This document shows, piece by piece, positions 44,369 through 52,011 of a stretch of 64,000 nt of DNA; position 1 is the first letter of the stretch, and each line of letters opens with the position of its first letter. The DNA lies in NCBI RefSeq assembly GCF_019207025.1, contig NZ_JAEEGC010000025.1, forward strand, positions 1-64,000, given 5' to 3'. The position numbers and the translations under genes are program-made. The notes under the pieces were generated by a model. That model made no database searches. It saw only the letters and a program-made list of their open reading frames with translations, and was not told the origin of the DNA. This DNA comes from Clostridium thailandense. GTDB lineage: Bacteria > Bacillota > Clostridia > Clostridiales > Clostridiaceae.

Positions 44369-46263
44369 CTAAATAATTTTCCTGATTTACTTATTAAAAC
44401 ATAAATTACTACAGCTAATGCAAATGTAATTCCCAGTATAGCTACACCTCTAAAGTCTCCACCCATAAAGGATAATCCAAAAGCTATAGGGCCTAACATT
44501 GCAGCAAATTTCTTTATAATACTTATATAAGATAATGCTCGGCTTTCACCTAACTGCTTCACAATTCTAAGATTTAAAAAATAATTATTTTGTGCTACAA
44601 AGCCAAAGCTATCAGCAACTCCTAAAGCCATTACTGCAAGCATTGCTGGAACAAATCCTCCCACTAATCCAAATAATATTAGTGCTAGGGAAAATATGAC
44701 ATTATAGGCTATATTCCATCTAAATAAATTTGGATATTTATTTAAAAACCTTACAATATAAGGCCCAACATACACAATTATTAATCCATATATAAGCTGT
44801 GAACGTCCAATATCCGAAGTCATTTTTCCTATATTGGTAAAGTATATAGGCACATAATAGTCAATATATGAACCTAGAATACAAGAAGGCACAATCATGA
44901 GTATAATGAAAAATGTTATATTTACAACACCCTTAAGGTCATATTTTTCACTAATCGAATTTCCAACTTCTTGTTTTTCCAGCTCTTGTCTTTGATAAGT
45001 TGCATTTTCAAGTCCTAATACTGCTGCAGTACACACTAATGTAAGAGCCGAAGCAGTTATAAGCACTGGTACATATCCTATTATATCTGCCAGAATAGAA
45101 CCAAAAACTGCTCCACAATTAATTCCTGCATAAATCCCTGCATTTAGCATTGCAAAACAAATACTTTTATCATTATCATTGCTAGTAAAAAGAGCAAAGT
45201 TTCGAAGAGTCATCCAACAAAAGCCATATCCAAATCCCACAATTCCTCGAGAAATAATAAATAATGCTATATTAGTAGAAAATGCACTCATAAGCGTTCC
45301 TAGAGCCACTACAAATAAGCCACCAACAAAGGAAAGTTTCCAACCCTTTTTTTCAATGATTATTGATGTAGCAAAAATCGCTACGCAAGTTAATAAAAGT
45401 TCAGCAGATTGAGGTATTCCAGCTAGTACATTGCCTTTAAAACCAAAAAAACTTCCACCTAAATTTTTTGCCATAATTGTTATAAAGGTTATTGCCATTC
45501 GAGAAGAAAAGTAGAATAAAAAAGCTATTTGCCTTACATACCTTACCATTTTATAAGAACTTTTTCTCCCCTTTACCTCTTTATCTTCAAATTTATCTTC
45601 AATAAATTTAATTATAAAAATAACAAGTTCAAAAGTTAAGATAACAGAAGCTATAAGCACAGTTAGTAAATCCAAAAGAATTTTTCTAACCATCTTTTTT
45701 TGGTATTCCTCAGAGATATCCATAACAACGGTTAAATTTCCGTTGGGGAACCGATAGGATTTCAATGGATCAACCTCTATGTTTTTCCCAATTTGGGCTT
45801 TGTCCGTGGAATTCTGCACAATATTTTTTTCATTAATAATATAAACTGAGCTTATTTCATCAGAAGTTTTCACCTTTTTAATGTCAAAGTTATCTGCAGG
45901 CATTTGGGATTTCATATTAAGAAAAATTCCTTTTGCTTTCTGAAGTGATTCATTCTCAAAATCCAGCTGTTTAAAAGAATATGTAGCAAAAGCAAGAGTT
46001 ATTTGAATAATACAAATAACAGTTGTTAACATTAAAATTATCTGATTTTTTTGCATGCTGCCATCTTCATTAAAAATCTCTCCAAAGAAGATAAATAACA
46101 TAAGAGCAACAACCGCAAAACCACTTAAAATTACAAGTGTTATATTAAGTGTAACTTGTGTTTTTATTGGTTGTCCTTTATTAGTTATCCATAAAAATAG
46201 CACTATAATTAAAATAACACCTAAAGTAAGAACTGCAAGACACTTTCGCTTTTTAGTCTCCAT
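44350..46263 (-). CDS. MFS transporter with N-terminal membrane sensor module
   Basis: A 637-residue membrane protein. The N-terminal 230 residues hold about four membrane helices around an extracytoplasmic segment of some 95 residues (DEISSVYIINEKNIVQNSTD, single-Cache-like), and the rest is a 10-12-helix major facilitator domain (FVVALGTLMSAFSTNIALFI; ISRGIVGFGYGF). Pairing with SpoIIE, RsbW and STAS genes suggests a transporter or receptor that informs the phosphatase. Overlaps both neighbours (11 and 19 bases). Substrate unknown. Confidence 0.78.
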   Translation of the reverse strand: METKKRKCLAVLTLGVILIIVLFLWITNKGQPIKTQVTLNITLVILSGFAVVALMLFIFFGEIFNEDGSMQKNQIILMLTTVICIIQITLAFATYSFKQLDFENESLQKAKGIFLNMKSQMPADNFDIKKVKTSDEISSVYIINEKNIVQNSTDKAQIGKNIEVDPLKSYRFPNGNLTVVMDISEEYQKKMVRKILLDLLTVLIASVILTFELVIFIIKFIEDKFEDKEVKGRKSSYKMVRYVRQIAFLFYFSSRMAITFITIMAKNLGGSFFGFKGNVLAGIPQSAELLLTCVAIFATSIIIEKKGWKLSFVGGLFVVALGTLMSAFSTNIALFIISRGIVGFGYGFCWMTLRNFALFTSNDNDKSICFAMLNAGIYAGINCGAVFGSILADIIGYVPVLITASALTLVCTAAVLGLENATYQRQELEKQEVGNSISEKYDLKGVVNITFFIILMIVPSCILGSYIDYYVPIYFTNIGKMTSDIGRSQLIYGLIIVYVGPYIVRFLNKYPNLFRWNIAYNVIFSLALILFGLVGGFVPAMLAVMALGVADSFGFVAQNNYFLNLRIVKQLGESRALSYISIIKKFAAMLGPIAFGLSFMGGDFRGVAILGITFALAVVIYVLISKSGKLFRWRESS

Positions 46264-48376
46264 AATTTACACTACCTTTTTTAATTTTCAATGCAAGCAT
46301 TGTAATATCGTCTGCTTGCTCTGCCCCCTCTGCAAATTTATCAATTTCATCTTTTATATACATTAACAGTTCATTTAAGGTACACTCTTTGCATTTATTG
46401 ATATCTGAAAGTAACTTTTTATCGCTAAACAAGTCATTATTTCTATTTACCGCTTCTGTTACACCATCGGTATACATATATAAAAGATCGCCCTGCTCTA
46501 AAATAATCTTATCCTCTTTATAGGCTATATCCTCCATACCTGCTAAAACAAAACCAGGTTTAGTTTTTAACCATTGAAATTCCCCATTGGCTTTTTTAAT
46601 TAGTGGTGGATTATGACCTGCATTTACATAAGTAAATTCTCCTGTACTAACCTCAAAAACACCCATAAAGGCAGTTACAAACATTGCTGCCGCATTATTT
46701 TCACAAAGCTGATTATTAACTGTTTCAAATACATACTTTGGAGTTTTAGCGTTCTGTGCATTGTTTTTAATAAGTGTTTTTGCAATCACCATAAATAAAG
46801 CAGCTGGTACTCCTTTACCAGATACATCAGCAATAACCACTGCTAAATGATCCTCATCTATAAGAAAGAAATCATAAAAATCTCCACCAACTTCTTTTGC
46901 CGGAAGCATAGTTGCATAAATTTCAAATTCCTCTCTATCTGGAAATGCAGGAAAAATACACGGTAACATACTTCCTTGAATTTTTGTTGCTACATCAAGT
47001 TCTGCACCTATTCTCTCTTTTTCAGCTGTTATTTTTGAAATATTTGCTATATATGTCTTCAAATCAATGGTCATTTTATTAAAGGCTGAGCCTAATTCTG
47101 CTATCTCATCTTTTCCCATAATGTCAATTTTAGTATCAAGCTCTCCTTCACCAATTTTTACAACCTTTGAAAGCAATAATTTTATAGGATTGGTAATGGT
47201 TTTTGATAGAAGATAAGAAAACACTAAAATAACCATGGCGGAAACTGCTAATATAATAACTAAGCGAACTAAAACATTACTAAGGGTTTTAGTAATATAT
47301 GCTTGTGCCTGCGCTGTATATTGATCTATTTTCTTTTGAGTATCCACTGCTGGTTTAATAATTTCATCAGTCTCAACAACAACAGCCAAAGACCACTTTG
47401 TTGTTGGAAGTTTATAATATGCTATATAACAAAGCTTACCATCTACATGTGCAGTTGTTAAGCCTTCAGTACCATTTATAATTTCACTAAGGGCTTTAGA
47501 ATAGTCCCCTGTGGCATCTTTTATTGACTTTGTCGTGTCAATCTTCTTATTATTAGGATGAGCTATAATATTACCTTTGTTATCAAGTAAAAATGCATAT
47601 CCTGTTTCACCAATTTTCATTGATATTATATCATCCTGCATACTTTTAAGGGTAATATCAGTAGCTAAAACTCCTCGCAGTTTTCCATTTTCATCATAAA
47701 AGCTTTTAGCATTAGTAACACAAATTGTACCAAAAGAGTCTAAATACGTATCTACCCATATAGGCTCCCCATTACTTTCCATTGCACTTTTATACCATCC
47801 ACGCTCTCTTGGATCATAATTAGGATCATATGTATTGTATTTTGAATACCGGTAGGAAATACCTGTATTTGTACCTAAATATACATTATCTAAAATAGAA
47901 CTGTTCTTAAATATAGGCGCAATCATATATTCAGCGTTACTTATAAGAGATAGTTCTTTGTCAAGCTCAGGTGTATGTAAAACTCCAGGTGGCAGCATAT
48001 ATTTTGAGCTTTCCACTCCCATAACTGTGTCAGAAACCATTGGTAATTTTCTACCTATAAAGTTGTTTTCATTTTTATAAAGAGCTGTCATATACTCAGA
48101 CATAGAAGTAGTCTCACTTTGCACTTTAGATAGTACTGCGTCTGACTTTAACGCTTGTTCTTTTACAATTTTAGTAATATACTCCTCAGCTTGCTTTTTA
48201 AGTGCTTCTTTTGACCTATCAGAAGAATTTATTCCAAGCTGTGTATTTGCATCTGTTGAATATTTCGTTAAATTCAGCATCTCTGTATATGAAACAACTG
48301 CAATGAAAAACAGTGAAGAAAGAGACACAATTAAAATAATGACAAGTATTTTAGTTCCAATTTTAAGATTCCGCAT
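46253..48376 (-). CDS. SpoIIE/RsbU-type PP2C phosphatase with dCache and HAMP
   Basis: A 707-residue sensor phosphatase: membrane helix (about 10-30), extracellular double-Cache domain (about 85-345; YDPNYDPRERGWYKSAM), second helix (about 365-390), HAMP, short coiled coil, and a C-terminal PP2C-type phosphatase (about 470-700) with metal aspartates in EVGGDFYDFF and VIADVSGKGVPAALFM. It should dephosphorylate the STAS proteins on sensing an external signal. AAGGGGG precedes its ATG. Second gene of the operon, 16 bases after the ligase gene. Confidence 0.9.
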   Translation of the reverse strand: MRNLKIGTKILVIILIVSLSSLFFIAVVSYTEMLNLTKYSTDANTQLGINSSDRSKEALKKQAEEYITKIVKEQALKSDAVLSKVQSETTSMSEYMTALYKNENNFIGRKLPMVSDTVMGVESSKYMLPPGVLHTPELDKELSLISNAEYMIAPIFKNSSILDNVYLGTNTGISYRYSKYNTYDPNYDPRERGWYKSAMESNGEPIWVDTYLDSFGTICVTNAKSFYDENGKLRGVLATDITLKSMQDDIISMKIGETGYAFLLDNKGNIIAHPNNKKIDTTKSIKDATGDYSKALSEIINGTEGLTTAHVDGKLCYIAYYKLPTTKWSLAVVVETDEIIKPAVDTQKKIDQYTAQAQAYITKTLSNVLVRLVIILAVSAMVILVFSYLLSKTITNPIKLLLSKVVKIGEGELDTKIDIMGKDEIAELGSAFNKMTIDLKTYIANISKITAEKERIGAELDVATKIQGSMLPCIFPAFPDREEFEIYATMLPAKEVGGDFYDFFLIDEDHLAVVIADVSGKGVPAALFMVIAKTLIKNNAQNAKTPKYVFETVNNQLCENNAAAMFVTAFMGVFEVSTGEFTYVNAGHNPPLIKKANGEFQWLKTKPGFVLAGMEDIAYKEDKIILEQGDLLYMYTDGVTEAVNRNNDLFSDKKLLSDINKCKECTLNELLMYIKDEIDKFAEGAEQADDITMLALKIKKGSVNYGD

Positions 48377-48392
48377 GGTTTATGCACCCCCT

Positions 48393-49331
48393 TTACAACT
48401 CATTTTCAACAATTATCTCTACTAAGTTATTAAGGGATATGCCATATTTTTCAGCAGCCTGAGGAAAAAAACTGTCATCAGGCGTTAACCCTGGTACTGC
48501 GTTTATTTCAATAAAATAAGGAATTTTTGTTTTCTCCTCAAGCATATAATCAATTCGCGCATAATTTTTTGCATTAAAAATTTTAAATACATCAATTGAA
48601 ACTTTTTCAAGTTCCTTTTTTAATTGAGCTGATATTTCTGCTTCTTTTGCAGTGACTCTTTTATTACACAAAACAAGTTCCTCTTGCTCGCCAATTAAAT
48701 TTTCACATAATAAGGTTGGTAGTGCTGTTGGTACTTTTTCTATTTCTAGTATTGAAGTTGTTACAAATTTTCCCTTTATAAAACGTTCAATTATTATTTC
48801 ATCGTCAAACTTAAAGGTTTGTGCTATTTTTTCGTAATCCTCTCTTGACTGTATATATTCAATTCCATAACTTCCACCTTGGGTTATAGCTTTTGCCACA
48901 ACTGGATAAGGCATAACTTTTTCTATTTCTTCTAATAATTCCTCTTTTGAAGTGGAAAAAAACTCCTGTTTATTCACATAAATAAACTCAGGTGTTCTGA
49001 TACCATGGCAAGCACAAACTTTTTTACATATACATTTATCGTTAATTATAGCTGCAGCTGTAGCCTTAGAACCAGTGTAAGGCAACCTTAAATGCTCACA
49101 AATAGATTGCATGGTTCCATCACCATGATATTTGCCCTGTACCGCTATAAAAACTAATTGCGGCCTACTTTTTTGTAAGTTCGTGTATATGCTTTCATCG
49201 AATTCTAGTAAACTTACAACATGTCCATTTTCCTCAAGCGACTTTGCTATATACCCTGCATTTTGTGTAGAAATAGCACTTTCACTTGAAGTTCCTCCAT
49301 GTACTACTGCAATATTCATCTTTCTATTCAT
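48393..49331 (-). CDS. D-alanine-D-alanine ligase-like ATP-grasp enzyme
   Basis: A 312-residue ATP-grasp protein of the Ddl family. Visible: NIAVVHGGTSSESAIST (N-terminal loop), KYHGDGTMQSICEHL where Ddl has GEDGTIQG, PVVAKAITQGGSYGIEY and FIEINAVPGLTPDDSFFP. The substitutions suggest a paralogue with different substrates, perhaps another amino acid or a dipeptide, rather than the housekeeping enzyme. It is the first gene under island motif site 9, ahead of signalling genes, an odd place for cell-wall synthesis; self-protection is one possibility. Confidence 0.8.
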   Translation of the reverse strand: MNRKMNIAVVHGGTSSESAISTQNAGYIAKSLEENGHVVSLLEFDESIYTNLQKSRPQLVFIAVQGKYHGDGTMQSICEHLRLPYTGSKATAAAIINDKCICKKVCACHGIRTPEFIYVNKQEFFSTSKEELLEEIEKVMPYPVVAKAITQGGSYGIEYIQSREDYEKIAQTFKFDDEIIIERFIKGKFVTTSILEIEKVPTALPTLLCENLIGEQEELVLCNKRVTAKEAEISAQLKKELEKVSIDVFKIFNAKNYARIDYMLEEKTKIPYFIEINAVPGLTPDDSFFPQAAEKYGISLNNLVEIIVENEL

Positions 49332-49377
49332 TTCTTATTAACCCTCTTTTCTAACTACTAATTTCACTTTAATAATA

Positions 49378-49404
49378 TATACGAATAGTTTTTAAAAGTA
49401 GCTC
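49378..49404 (-). promoter_or_regulatory. Island promoter motif, site 9
   Basis: Minus strand: GAGCTAC (49404-49398), 14 bases, CGTATA (49383-49378), 46 bases before the ligase start and 18 bases after the sigma factor stop. It gives the ligase/SpoIIE/MFS/RsbW/STAS operon its own start. Confidence 0.78.
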
Positions 49405-49421
49405 AATAATTTAAAATTATT

Positions 49422-49931
49422 TTATGCAGCTATAATCTCTCGAAGTTTTTTTAATCCTCTTATGTAAATTGAAGAAACAGTACTTTCGTTTATATCCATT
49501 CGTTTTGATATCTCACGGTTAGTAAGGCCTTCAAAATGTTTTAATACAATAATAAGTCTTGTCCTATTATCAATTTTAGTTAATGCCTTATATAATTCTT
49601 TTAGCATTTCATCCTCAATAAGCTTACACTGCTCCTCAAAATCTATTGAAGGATCTACATTATTTTCTTCATCATCTATTGATATATGTATTTTTCTTAA
49701 CCTATAATAATCAATTAATGTATTTCTAACAATAGTAAATATCCATGTATTAAAATTTGCTTTTTTTGCATCAAAGCGAAATACATTCTCAGCAACCTTC
49801 AGAAAAATATCACTTACAATATCTTCAGTCTGTTCTTTACTTAATATACGATAAAATACATAATTATACACTCTGGGAAAATAATACTCATATATATTTT
49901 CAAGATTGTCTGAGTGAGAAAATTCATTCAT
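49422..49931 (-). CDS. ECF-type RNA polymerase sigma factor
   Basis: A 169-residue sigma-70 family protein with only regions 2 and 4, the ECF layout. Region 2 (about 8-75) includes YEYYFPRVYNYVFYRI, DIVSDIFLKVAEN and NFNTWIFTIVRNTLIDYYR; region 4 (about 112-165) includes FEGLTNREISKRMDINEST. AAAGGAGG precedes its ATG. No cognate anti-sigma membrane protein is adjacent. It is the only sigma gene in the window and sits among the eleven GAGCTAC-N14-CGTATA sites, whose layout is what an ECF factor would read, so it is the prime candidate. It lacks the motif itself. Confidence 0.93.
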   Translation of the reverse strand: MNEFSHSDNLENIYEYYFPRVYNYVFYRILSKEQTEDIVSDIFLKVAENVFRFDAKKANFNTWIFTIVRNTLIDYYRLRKIHISIDDEENNVDPSIDFEEQCKLIEDEMLKELYKALTKIDNRTRLIIVLKHFEGLTNREISKRMDINESTVSSIYIRGLKKLREIIAA

Positions 49932-50080
49932 ATTTTATCCTCCTTTATTTCACTAGTGTTTAATCAACTGCAAATACTTTTACTTATATTTATTTATAGT
50001 AATTTATATAAGTTTCAAAAACGACCCATAATTTTCTAATAAATAACATTTAGAATTAATTGTAGCAATTTATTTAAATA

Positions 50081-50110
50081 ATGTATATTGTACTTTGGTA
50101 CAATATACAT
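50081..50110. promoter_or_regulatory. Perfect palindrome upstream of the sigma gene
   Basis: atgtatattgtac (50081-50093) and gtacaatatacat (50098-50110) are perfect 13-base arms around four bases, without a T-run, about 150 bases upstream of the sigma factor start in a 390-base gene-free stretch (49932-50321). The symmetry and lack of a T-run suit an operator for a dimeric regulator; a bidirectional terminator is less likely. Confidence 0.5.
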
Positions 50111-50196
50111 ACTCTCATTACTCATAATAATTTATTTCTAACTTTGAAAAATAGAGACTGTATTATCTAAGTGTGTTTAATTTCAAAATATTTGTT

Positions 50197-50258
50197 AAAA
50201 CAAAAAGAGATGTTTATAGCAATTTTTTAATTTACTATACGCACCTCTTTTTTGTTTT
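50197..50258 (-). terminator. Likely terminator after Nif11-type peptide gene
   Basis: aaaacaaaaagag (50197-50209) and ctcttttttgtttt (50245-50258) are near-complementary arms with a 35-base loop, about 60 bases after the peptide stop. Read-through would carry the island promoter at 50639 into the sigma gene. Confidence 0.45.
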
Positions 50259-50321
50259 ATAATAAATGTTGATTAGAACTTTATATCTTTTATTAAATCT
50301 ATGCTTGTCTAGAGTTTAGTT

Positions 50322-50579
50322 TTATACTATTACGTCCATATCCCAACACGACGGACCTTTGTCACTTCCTCCAGAAACTGCATCAAGCTCATCATCTGAT
50401 AGTGCACCACTTTTCGGTTGTAGTTTAGCAAATATTTCTTTAGCTTCCTCTTCGCTAATTGACATATTATTTCTACTTGCAAGAACTAAAATTTCTTCAA
50501 CACTTTTACACTTTACAGCTTCCTTTACAATACTTTCTTTGTTTTCACCTAAATTTTCTAATAATTTTTGAATTTCCAT
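50322..50579 (-). CDS. Nif11-type leader peptide precursor (peptide 6)
   Basis: An 85-residue precursor with a full Nif11-like leader (about 1-70: IQKLLENLGENKESIVKEA, VEEILVLASRNN) ending ALSDDELDAVSGG, then a core of only 14 residues, SDKGPSCWDMDVIV, with one Cys. Nif11 leaders are the classic substrates of NHLM-type exporters. AGGAGG precedes the ATG. It has island motif site 10 as its own promoter, 59 bases upstream, and follows the export operon. Confidence 0.88.
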   Translation of the reverse strand: MEIQKLLENLGENKESIVKEAVKCKSVEEILVLASRNNMSISEEEAKEIFAKLQPKSGALSDDELDAVSGGSDKGPSCWDMDVIV

Positions 50580-50638
50580 ATTATTACCTCCTGCTTTTTA
50601 ATAATAAACTTTTAATCTAATTTTCCTAGACACTTATT

Positions 50639-50665
50639 TATACGAAGCACTTTTAATAGTAGCTC
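50639..50665 (-). promoter_or_regulatory. Island promoter motif, site 10
   Basis: Minus strand: GAGCTAC (50665-50659), 14-base spacer with AAAAGTG, CGTATA (50644-50639), upstream of peptide 6. Confidence 0.78.
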
Positions 50666-50680
50666 AAATTTTTATAAATT

Positions 50681-51634
50681 TTACTTAATCTCAAGCATAT
50701 AAAAATTTTGTGTTTTTTTACTTTCAATAAATGGATTTAAAAATCCATTTACAAGACTAATCATTTCCTTATTTACATCAAGCACCATATAAGAAATCTT
50801 CTTATAAATATTTTGTAAAAAGAATTGTTCCATAAATTCCTGAAATGGAAGTAGAAATACACCTGTTCTCTTATATTTCAAAGCCACTGATAGCTGTTGA
50901 AACACTACTGTCTTTCCATCACTTGTTGTAACAATACAATAGGCAATCGGAATATCATTTTTTACAGCTATAAAACTTAATTCTGGTACAAGCCTATCGA
51001 CTGGATTGTCTATATAATGTTTAAGATTTAATTCTTTTGGAAACTCTTCTTCTATTCTTTCCTTCAAATTATCTATAAGTCTCCCAGCCTTTGCAAATGA
51101 AACTGCACTAAAACCATGTCTTTCACTTCTAGCTATAAGCTTTTCTCCTTTTTTCTCCATAAACTCATGCCATATATTCTTAGTTTTTTCATCCCTAGTA
51201 CACCTAAGAATTTTAGAAGTTGTTTTAATTTTAAAGCCACAATTAACCAACAATTTTTCTGCAATTATACTCTCCCTACTGCCCGCTTCAACTAAGTCTT
51301 CCTTTTCTTTATCATTAATTACAATTCGAGCCAATATACCTAAATCCCCTTGTTTCTTTGCATAATTAATAGCAGCTACTAATAATTCTTTACCAATACC
51401 CTTTCCGCGTTCTTCCTCTCTAACTAATAAATAATCAAGTTTAATATATTTAGCCTCACTTTTATTTAGAACACAAAAACCTAGTATATCACTATCTTCA
51501 CCATCGGTATAAGCAGCAAGTAAACTTGTACCATTTATGCTCACTGCATTTCGCACATGATAATCCGAAAGAAGTGTTGAAAAAGTCCTGCATTTTAACA
51601 TATACGTTAAAAATGATATTTCTTTTATTTCCAT
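50681..51634 (-). CDS. GNAT-family N-acetyltransferase, two-domain
   Basis: A 317-residue protein. The first 150 residues are a GNAT domain with the acetyl-CoA loop EERGKGIGKELLVAA (about 78-92); the second half (LSFIAVKNDIPIAYCIVTTS) resembles another, weaker acetyltransferase unit. Its place at the end of the export operon, after peptide 7, makes acetylation or acyl transfer to exported peptides, or protection of the host, plausible but unproven. The ATG at 51634 is chosen over a GTG four codons upstream that overlaps the AGGAG site. Confidence 0.78.
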   Translation of the reverse strand: MEIKEISFLTYMLKCRTFSTLLSDYHVRNAVSINGTSLLAAYTDGEDSDILGFCVLNKSEAKYIKLDYLLVREEERGKGIGKELLVAAINYAKKQGDLGILARIVINDKEKEDLVEAGSRESIIAEKLLVNCGFKIKTTSKILRCTRDEKTKNIWHEFMEKKGEKLIARSERHGFSAVSFAKAGRLIDNLKERIEEEFPKELNLKHYIDNPVDRLVPELSFIAVKNDIPIAYCIVTTSDGKTVVFQQLSVALKYKRTGVFLLPFQEFMEQFFLQNIYKKISYMVLDVNKEMISLVNGFLNPFIESKKTQNFYMLEIK

Positions 51635-51713
51635 GCTTATCTCCACTCCTATTTAAACTCTACAATGCCTTAATATAATCCTATTTATTTAATTCCTTTT
51701 TTATTTTACTTCA

Positions 51714-51974
51714 TCAAGAATTTTTTGTGTAATTAATTCTACAGCAATTTGTTTTACTATTACTCTCAATATAATTTTCACACTTTTTACACTTTCTATC
51801 GATAAATGGACATATTTCAGGTTTATTAGCTGCTGCAGATATTGAATCTAAATCGTCATCTGACAATTCTATTACTTCTCTCTTAGATTTTTCATATGCA
51901 TACTTCATTTTCAGAAAAAGTTTATCCTTGAATTTAGCTTCCTTAGAAAAATCACATTTTATAAATCCAAACAT
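51714..51974 (-). CDS. Leader peptide precursor (peptide 7)
   Basis: An 86-residue precursor inside the export operon, 37 bases after the ABC gene, with a strong AAGGAGG site. The leader ends EVIELSDDDLDSISAA (about residue 50), so the double glycine is replaced by Ala-Ala; the core of about 35 residues has six cysteines in CPFIDRKCKKCENY and TNCCRINY. It clearly belongs to the same leader class by LSDDDLDSI. Whether the C39 peptidase accepts Ala-Ala is unknown. Confidence 0.72.
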   Translation of the reverse strand: MFGFIKCDFSKEAKFKDKLFLKMKYAYEKSKREVIELSDDDLDSISAAANKPEICPFIDRKCKKCENYIESNSKTNCCRINYTKNS

Positions 51975-52011
51975 TTTTTTACCTCCTTACAAGGTCTTGT
52001 ATTATAAATTC

